A stretch of DNA of 64,000 bases from Bacteroidales bacterium. GTDB lineage: Bacteria > Bacteroidota > Bacteroidia > Bacteroidales > 4484-276. The position numbers and the translations under genes are program-made. Position 1 is the first letter of the stretch, and the number at the start of each line of letters is the position of its first letter. The stretch is taken from positions 62,001-126,000 of the forward strand of contig DASRND010000025.1 in assembly GCA_035647615.1 (NCBI GenBank), given 5' to 3'. Below the pieces are notes generated by a model. That model saw only the letters and a program-made list of their open reading frames with translations. It had not been told where the DNA came from and did not search any database. Of this stretch, positions 59,887 through 64,000 are shown piece by piece.

Positions 59887-59913
59887 GTTGCAATGCGGAT
59901 TTACTTACTTTTG
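59884..59913 (+). promoter_or_regulatory. promoter for valS
   Basis: TTTG (59884-59887) and TACTTTTG (59906-59913), 18 bases apart, a full consensus promoter. It lies downstream of codon 1 of the longer reading frame, so it supports the start at 59945. Confidence 0.65.
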
Positions 59914-59944
59914 CACCTCTTTTTTAACTATCAATTCAAGTACA

Positions 59945-62584
59945 ATGCAGATTCCTTCAAAATACGATCCGTCGCTTACCGAAGACAAGTGGTACCAATG
60001 CTGGATGGAGAAAGGTTATTTCAGATCAGTGCCCGACGACCGGGAGCCTTTTTGTATCGTCATTCCGCCGCCTAACGTTACCGGCGTGTTGCACATGGGA
60101 CACATCCTCAACAATACCTTGCAGGATGTGCTGGTACGGCGCGCCCGTATGCAGGGCAAAAATGCTTTGTGGCTGCCTGGCACCGACCACGCTTCTATTG
60201 CCACCGAGGCCAAAGTAGTGGCGCATCTTAAAGAAAAAAATATCGACAAAAAGGATCTGAGCCGCAGCGAGTTTCTGGAACATGCCTGGGAATGGAAAGA
60301 AAAACACGGAGGAATCATCCTCGAACAACTCAAAAAACTCGGAGCCTCCTGCGATTGGGAACGAACCCGTTTCACCATGGACGAGAGCATGTACGAGTCG
60401 GTGATTGATGTTTTTATCGATTTGTACAACAAAGGATTGATTTATCGTGGCGTGCGCATGGTAAACTGGGACCCTGCCGCCCTCACAGCACTTTCCGACG
60501 AAGAGGTGGTGTATCAGGAAGAAAATTCCAAACTTTATTACGTAAGATATCAAGTCGAAAATGAAGACAATCAGTGGGTGACCATCGCTACCACGCGGCC
60601 TGAAACGATTTTGGGCGATACGGCTGTTTGTGTAAATCCCGGCGACAAACGATTTACAAGTCTGGCCGGAAAACGTGTCCTGGTTCCGCTCCTCAACCGT
60701 CCGGTACCCATTATTCAAGATGAGTATGTCGATATGGAATTTGGTACCGGATGCCTCAAGATTACTCCGGCGCATGATCTCAACGATTATGAAATCGGAA
60801 TCCGGCACAAGCTCGACAGTATCGATATTTTCAACGACAATGGCACCCTCAACGAAGCTGCTCAGCTTTATGTGGGCGAAGATCGCGATGTGGTGCGCCG
60901 CAAAATTGTGAAAGATCTCGATGCAGCAGGCAATCTTGTAAAAGTAGAAGATTACCAAAACAAAGTTGGATATTCCGAACGCACGCATGTGCCCATCGAG
61001 CCTAAGCTTTCGCTGCAGTGGTTTCTGAAGATGTCGGAGCTGGCTGGCCCGGCGCTGGAAGTGGTGATGGACGATACCGTTGCTTTTCATCCACGTAAGT
61101 TTAAAAATACTTATCGCCACTGGATGGAAAATGTGCGCGACTGGTGTATTTCGCGGCAGCTTTGGTGGGGACAGCGCATTCCCGTTTATTACCTGCCCAA
61201 TCGCGAAATGGTTGTGGCTAAGTCGGCTGAAGAAGCCTTGCAAAAAGCGCGTGCGCAATATCCCGAACTCGAAAATCTTACCCTCGACGATGTTAAGCAA
61301 GATGAAGATGTGCTCGATACCTGGTTTTCGTCGTGGCTGTGGCCTATTTCGGTTTTCGATGGAATTCGCCATCCCGATAATCCCGACATCAATTATTATT
61401 ATCCTACCAACGACCTGGTCACGGCACCTGAAATTTTGTTTTTCTGGGTGGCCCGCATGATCATGGCCGGACTGGAGTACCGCAGTGAGATACCTTTTAA
61501 AAACGTTTACCTTACGGGAATTGTGCGCGACAAGCAAGGACGCAAAATGTCCAAGTCTCTGGGTAACTCACCCGATCCGGTGGAGATGATGAAGCAATAT
61601 GGCGCCGACGGAACGCGTGTGGGAATGTTGTTTACTTCACCTGCAGGCAATGATTTGCCTTTTGATGTTTCGCTTTGTGAGCAGGGCCGTAATTTTAGTA
61701 ATAAAATCTGGAACGCGATGCGTTTGGTAAAAGGCTGGGAAATAGACAGCAATATACCGCAGCCTGAAAACAGTGCCATTGCCGCCGATTGGTTCGAGGC
61801 GCAATTTAACGATGCGCTAAAAACCATCGATGAGCATTATGCCAAATACCGCATTTCGGATGCCTTGATGGCTACTTATAAACTTGTTTGGGACGATTTC
61901 TGTTCGTGGTATCTCGAGATGATCAAGCCTGCATATCAACAACCTGTCGATGCAATTACTTACGAGCGAACGATAAATATTTTCGAAAACCTGATGAAGG
62001 TGTTGCATCCTTTTATGCCATTTCTTACCGAGGAGGTGTGGCACCTGCTGGCTGATCGTGCCGATGAAGATTGCATTATTATAGCGTCCTGGCCTGAGCA
62101 ACAGCGTATTCATCACAAAATTCTCGAGCAATTCGATTTTGCCAAAGAGGTTGTGAATGCAGCCAGAAATGTAAGAGCTGCTCGCAACATCCCGCAGAAG
62201 GAATCTCTGGAGTTTTATATCAAAAAGAATCTCGACCAGCAGCCTGATACTACTTTTGATGGATTGATAGCCAAACTTTGCAATCTGCGAAAGCTTGAAT
62301 ATGTGGATGAAAAAGTTGATAATGCGCTTTCGTTTGTGGTGCGTTCCACCGAATTCTATATTCCGCTCACAGAAACTGTGGATGTGGAAGGTGAGATAAA
62401 GAAGTTGCGAGATGAACTAACATACACGCAAGGTTTTCACAATTCGGTGAAGAAGAAACTCTCCAACGAGCGCTTCGTAAATAATGCACCGGAGGCGGTG
62501 GTTGCCGGCGAACGCAAGAAGCTATTGGATGCCGAAAATAAGATTAAGGTTATCACCGATCAGATTGCTGCGCTGCAAGGATGA
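59945..62584 (+). CDS. valS: Valine-tRNA ligase
   Basis: An 879-aa class I synthetase that charges tRNA-Val. HIGH motif HMGH (50-53) after [14 protein letters not shown] motif (534-538), an editing domain (about 190-340, [13 protein letters not shown]), the anticodon-binding region and a C-terminal coiled coil that grips the tRNA (about 800-879; [23 protein letters not shown]). The reading frame extends to 59867, but the promoter lies inside that extension and MQIPSKYDP is the family start. Confidence 0.97.
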   Translation: MQIPSKYDPSLTEDKWYQCWMEKGYFRSVPDDREPFCIVIPPPNVTGVLHMGHILNNTLQDVLVRRARMQGKNALWLPGTDHASIATEAKVVAHLKEKNIDKKDLSRSEFLEHAWEWKEKHGGIILEQLKKLGASCDWERTRFTMDESMYESVIDVFIDLYNKGLIYRGVRMVNWDPAALTALSDEEVVYQEENSKLYYVRYQVENEDNQWVTIATTRPETILGDTAVCVNPGDKRFTSLAGKRVLVPLLNRPVPIIQDEYVDMEFGTGCLKITPAHDLNDYEIGIRHKLDSIDIFNDNGTLNEAAQLYVGEDRDVVRRKIVKDLDAAGNLVKVEDYQNKVGYSERTHVPIEPKLSLQWFLKMSELAGPALEVVMDDTVAFHPRKFKNTYRHWMENVRDWCISRQLWWGQRIPVYYLPNREMVVAKSAEEALQKARAQYPELENLTLDDVKQDEDVLDTWFSSWLWPISVFDGIRHPDNPDINYYYPTNDLVTAPEILFFWVARMIMAGLEYRSEIPFKNVYLTGIVRDKQGRKMSKSLGNSPDPVEMMKQYGADGTRVGMLFTSPAGNDLPFDVSLCEQGRNFSNKIWNAMRLVKGWEIDSNIPQPENSAIAADWFEAQFNDALKTIDEHYAKYRISDALMATYKLVWDDFCSWYLEMIKPAYQQPVDAITYERTINIFENLMKVLHPFMPFLTEEVWHLLADRADEDCIIIASWPEQQRIHHKILEQFDFAKEVVNAARNVRAARNIPQKESLEFYIKKNLDQQPDTTFDGLIAKLCNLRKLEYVDEKVDNALSFVVRSTEFYIPLTETVDVEGEIKKLRDELTYTQGFHNSVKKKLSNERFVNNAPEAVVAGERKKLLDAENKIKVITDQIAALQG

Positions 62585-62643
62585 GATTAAATTCCAAAAT
62601 CCAATGAAGTAAAATCCAAATAAATCTCAATAGCTAAAATTCA

Positions 62644-62674
62644 AAATTCCAAACACTCGTGTTTGGAATTTTTG
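62644..62674. terminator. terminator of valS (bidirectional)
   Basis: AAATTCCAAACAC and GTGTTTGGAATTT form a 13-bp stem followed by T-rich sequence. Confidence 0.8.
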
Positions 62675-62703
62675 TTTGTAGTTTGAATTAGTGGCTTTTT
62701 ATT

Positions 62704-63360
62704 CTATTCTGAAAAGATGTACTGCAACATGTTGGCACCCATTTTCAAAGCTTTTAGCCGGGTTTCTTCCGAGTCTTTGTGTACTTCGTAATCCTCCCAC
62801 CCGTTTCCCAGATCGGTTTCATAGGTATAATAACAAACCAGGCGTCCTTCCCATATCAGCCCAAATCCCTGTGATGGTTTGCCATCATGTTCATGTATTT
62901 TGGGTGGGCCGCTGGTGAAATGAAATTTTTGGTGATAAATAGGGTGGTCGAAAGGTAACTCCACAAAATCGAGTTCCGGGAAAACCTTTTTCATCTGCGG
63001 ACGAATGAATTTATCCAGACCATAATTATCGTCGATATGCAAAAAGCCTCCGGCCAGCAAATACTCCCGGAGGTTGCGTGCTTCTTGTGTGGAGAACACC
63101 ACGTTACCGTGTCCGGTGAGATGAACAAAAGGATAATTGAATATATCGGTGCTGCCTACCTCTACAGTTGCCGGCTCACTGTTGATGGTGGTTTTTAGCT
63201 GCTTATTAGCAAAAGCTATCAGGTTTGGCAGCGAGGTGGGGTTGGCATACCAATCGCCGCCACCTTTGTATTTTAGCAATGCGATCTGCACGCCGCCTTT
63301 GGGTATGGCGGCTGTCGTCAGAATCGCAGCAATAACGAGTAAGGCAAATATTTTTTTCAT
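62704..63360 (-). CDS. DUF4159 family exported protein
   Basis: A 218-aa protein with a signal peptide (1-18) and the DUF4159 domain over the rest: ALLKYKGGGDWYANPTSL, FVHLTGHGNVVFS, LLAGGFLHIDDNYG, DHPIYH and the late CYYTYETDLGNGWED. These resemble the glutamine-amidotransferase-like fold of the family, but the enzymatic role is unknown. It starts nine bases after the rsmE stop, so the two are in one operon. Confidence 0.88.
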   Translation of the reverse strand: MKKIFALLVIAAILTTAAIPKGGVQIALLKYKGGGDWYANPTSLPNLIAFANKQLKTTINSEPATVEVGSTDIFNYPFVHLTGHGNVVFSTQEARNLREYLLAGGFLHIDDNYGLDKFIRPQMKKVFPELDFVELPFDHPIYHQKFHFTSGPPKIHEHDGKPSQGFGLIWEGRLVCYYTYETDLGNGWEDYEVHKDSEETRLKALKMGANMLQYIFSE

Positions 63361-63369
63361 AATCAGATA

Positions 63370-64000
63370 TTATCGACTTTTAAGCGCCAGTGTATGGCAG
63401 GCTACAAGTGCAGCAGTTTCCGTTCTTAAACGATTTTCGCCCAAACTTATTGGTTCAAATCCATGGCGCTGCGCCATTGTGATTTCTTCGCTGCTAAAAT
63501 CGCCCTCCGGACCAATCAGCACCACCACATCCCTGCCCGGTTCTGCAATATCGAATAACGGCTTGTGGGCTTGATCGCTCATGTATGCAATCAGCTTTTG
63601 GGTGGTGTCCTTTTGTTGACCGACGAAACTATTGTATGCGGTAAGCTCTTTGAGCACCGGCAACCAGGTTTGTTGCGATTGTTTGATGGCGGCAACCAGA
63701 ATTTTGTGCAGACGCTCGGGGTTAATCCTTACCCGTTCCGAATGTTGACATTGCAATGGCGTAATAATGCCGATGCCAATCTCAGTAGCTTTTTCGAGAA
63801 ACCATTCAAATCGTGCCATGTTTTTGGTAGGAGCTACCGCAATGTTATTATGCCGGTGGGGAGGCGTCGGAACAAGCTCCTTTTCGATAACTTCGAAACG
63901 GCACTCCCGTATATTATTGTCGAGTAACCTGCAAGTAAAACGATGCCCGATACCATCGGTAAAAATCACACGATCGTCAGGTACCAACCTCAGGACGCGA
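63370..64000 (-). CDS. rsmE: 16S rRNA (uracil-1498-N3)-methyltransferase, 5' end beyond the window
   Basis: At least 210 C-terminal residues of RsmE, the SPOUT methyltransferase for m3U1498 of 16S rRNA. Motifs: NMARFEWFLEKATEIGI, RHGFEPISLGENRLRTETAAL, and GPEGDFSSEEI, which bind S-adenosylmethionine in the knot. The frame is open to the last base (RVLRLVPDDRV..TDG), so the normal N-terminal PUA-like region continues past 64000. It precedes the DUF4159 gene by nine bases. Confidence 0.93.
   Translation of the reverse strand, partial: RVLRLVPDDRVIFTDGIGHRFTCRLLDNNIRECRFEVIEKELVPTPPHRHNNIAVAPTKNMARFEWFLEKATEIGIGIITPLQCQHSERVRINPERLHKILVAAIKQSQQTWLPVLKELTAYNSFVGQQKDTTQKLIAYMSDQAHKPLFDIAEPGRDVVVLIGPEGDFSSEEITMAQRHGFEPISLGENRLRTETAALVACHTLALKSR

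Noticed and set aside
60026..61537. 503-aa open frame on the minus strand
   Set aside because: It lies entirely antisense to valS, has no recognisable domain or promoter, and follows from valS codon usage.
1..64000. CRISPR array
   Set aside because: The repeats seen are palindromic, dispersed or short tandem; none has regular spacers, and no cas gene is present.

Overview
This 64 kb window is chromosomal DNA from a member of the Bacteroidota, most likely an uncultured or little-studied member of the Bacteroidales/Marinilabiliales type. The reasons are five proteins with type IX secretion (T9SS) C-terminal sorting domains, a TonB-dependent receptor followed by a DUF4249 lipoprotein, a C25 gingipain-like protease, DUF4159 and DUF4105 proteins, lipoboxes ending in SAC/ASC, and the Bacteroidota promoter -7 element TAnnTTTG upstream of most genes. 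Most start sites lack a Shine-Dalgarno sequence. There is no rRNA, CRISPR array, prophage or intact insertion sequence.

Layout. 1-7.6 kb: an intact tRNA-Gly(CCC) beside a broken half-copy, a serine hydrolase and sirtuin operon, TrmH, a ribosomal protein THX with a long repeat tail, and a coupled murD-murL pair for D-glutamate incorporation into peptidoglycan. 7.9-11.9 kb: an FtsE-like ATPase behind two lipoproteins (LPP20 family; TPR plus CsgG-like). 12-16.1 kb: an exonuclease/GIY-YIG fusion, divergent from a SWIM/SNF2 protein whose ATPase motifs are degenerate. 16.5-20 kb: yidC, a universal stress protein, tRNA-Glu. 20-32.3 kb: a secretion block with C10, S8 and C25 proteases and an FG-GAP protein, all T9SS cargo, around hutI. 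32.6-38.1 kb: a zinc-ribbon protein, a DUF4105 membrane protein, an exported repeat protein, an AI-2E family transporter, cysQ. 38.4-50.6 kb: uvrB, a beta-helix lipoprotein, the TonB receptor/DUF4249 pair, a PcrA/UvrD helicase, typA. 50.7-58 kb: a T9SS alpha-amylase, lipoproteins, an Mpv17-like membrane protein, a GYD-domain protein, WbqC, tandem thioredoxins. 58.2-64 kb: a transposase-derived zinc-ribbon protein, sucD, valS, DUF4159, and rsmE, which runs off the end.

Genes are mostly single units or short operons with their own promoter and often a hairpin terminator. Intergenic spaces hold many dispersed palindromic or short tandem repeats; two of these families occur twice in the window. 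The observations most worth following are the MurD-MurL pair with its altered MurD substrate motif, the inactivated SNF2 ATPase, the THX protein with a seven-unit repeat tail, and the FtsE-lipoprotein operon.
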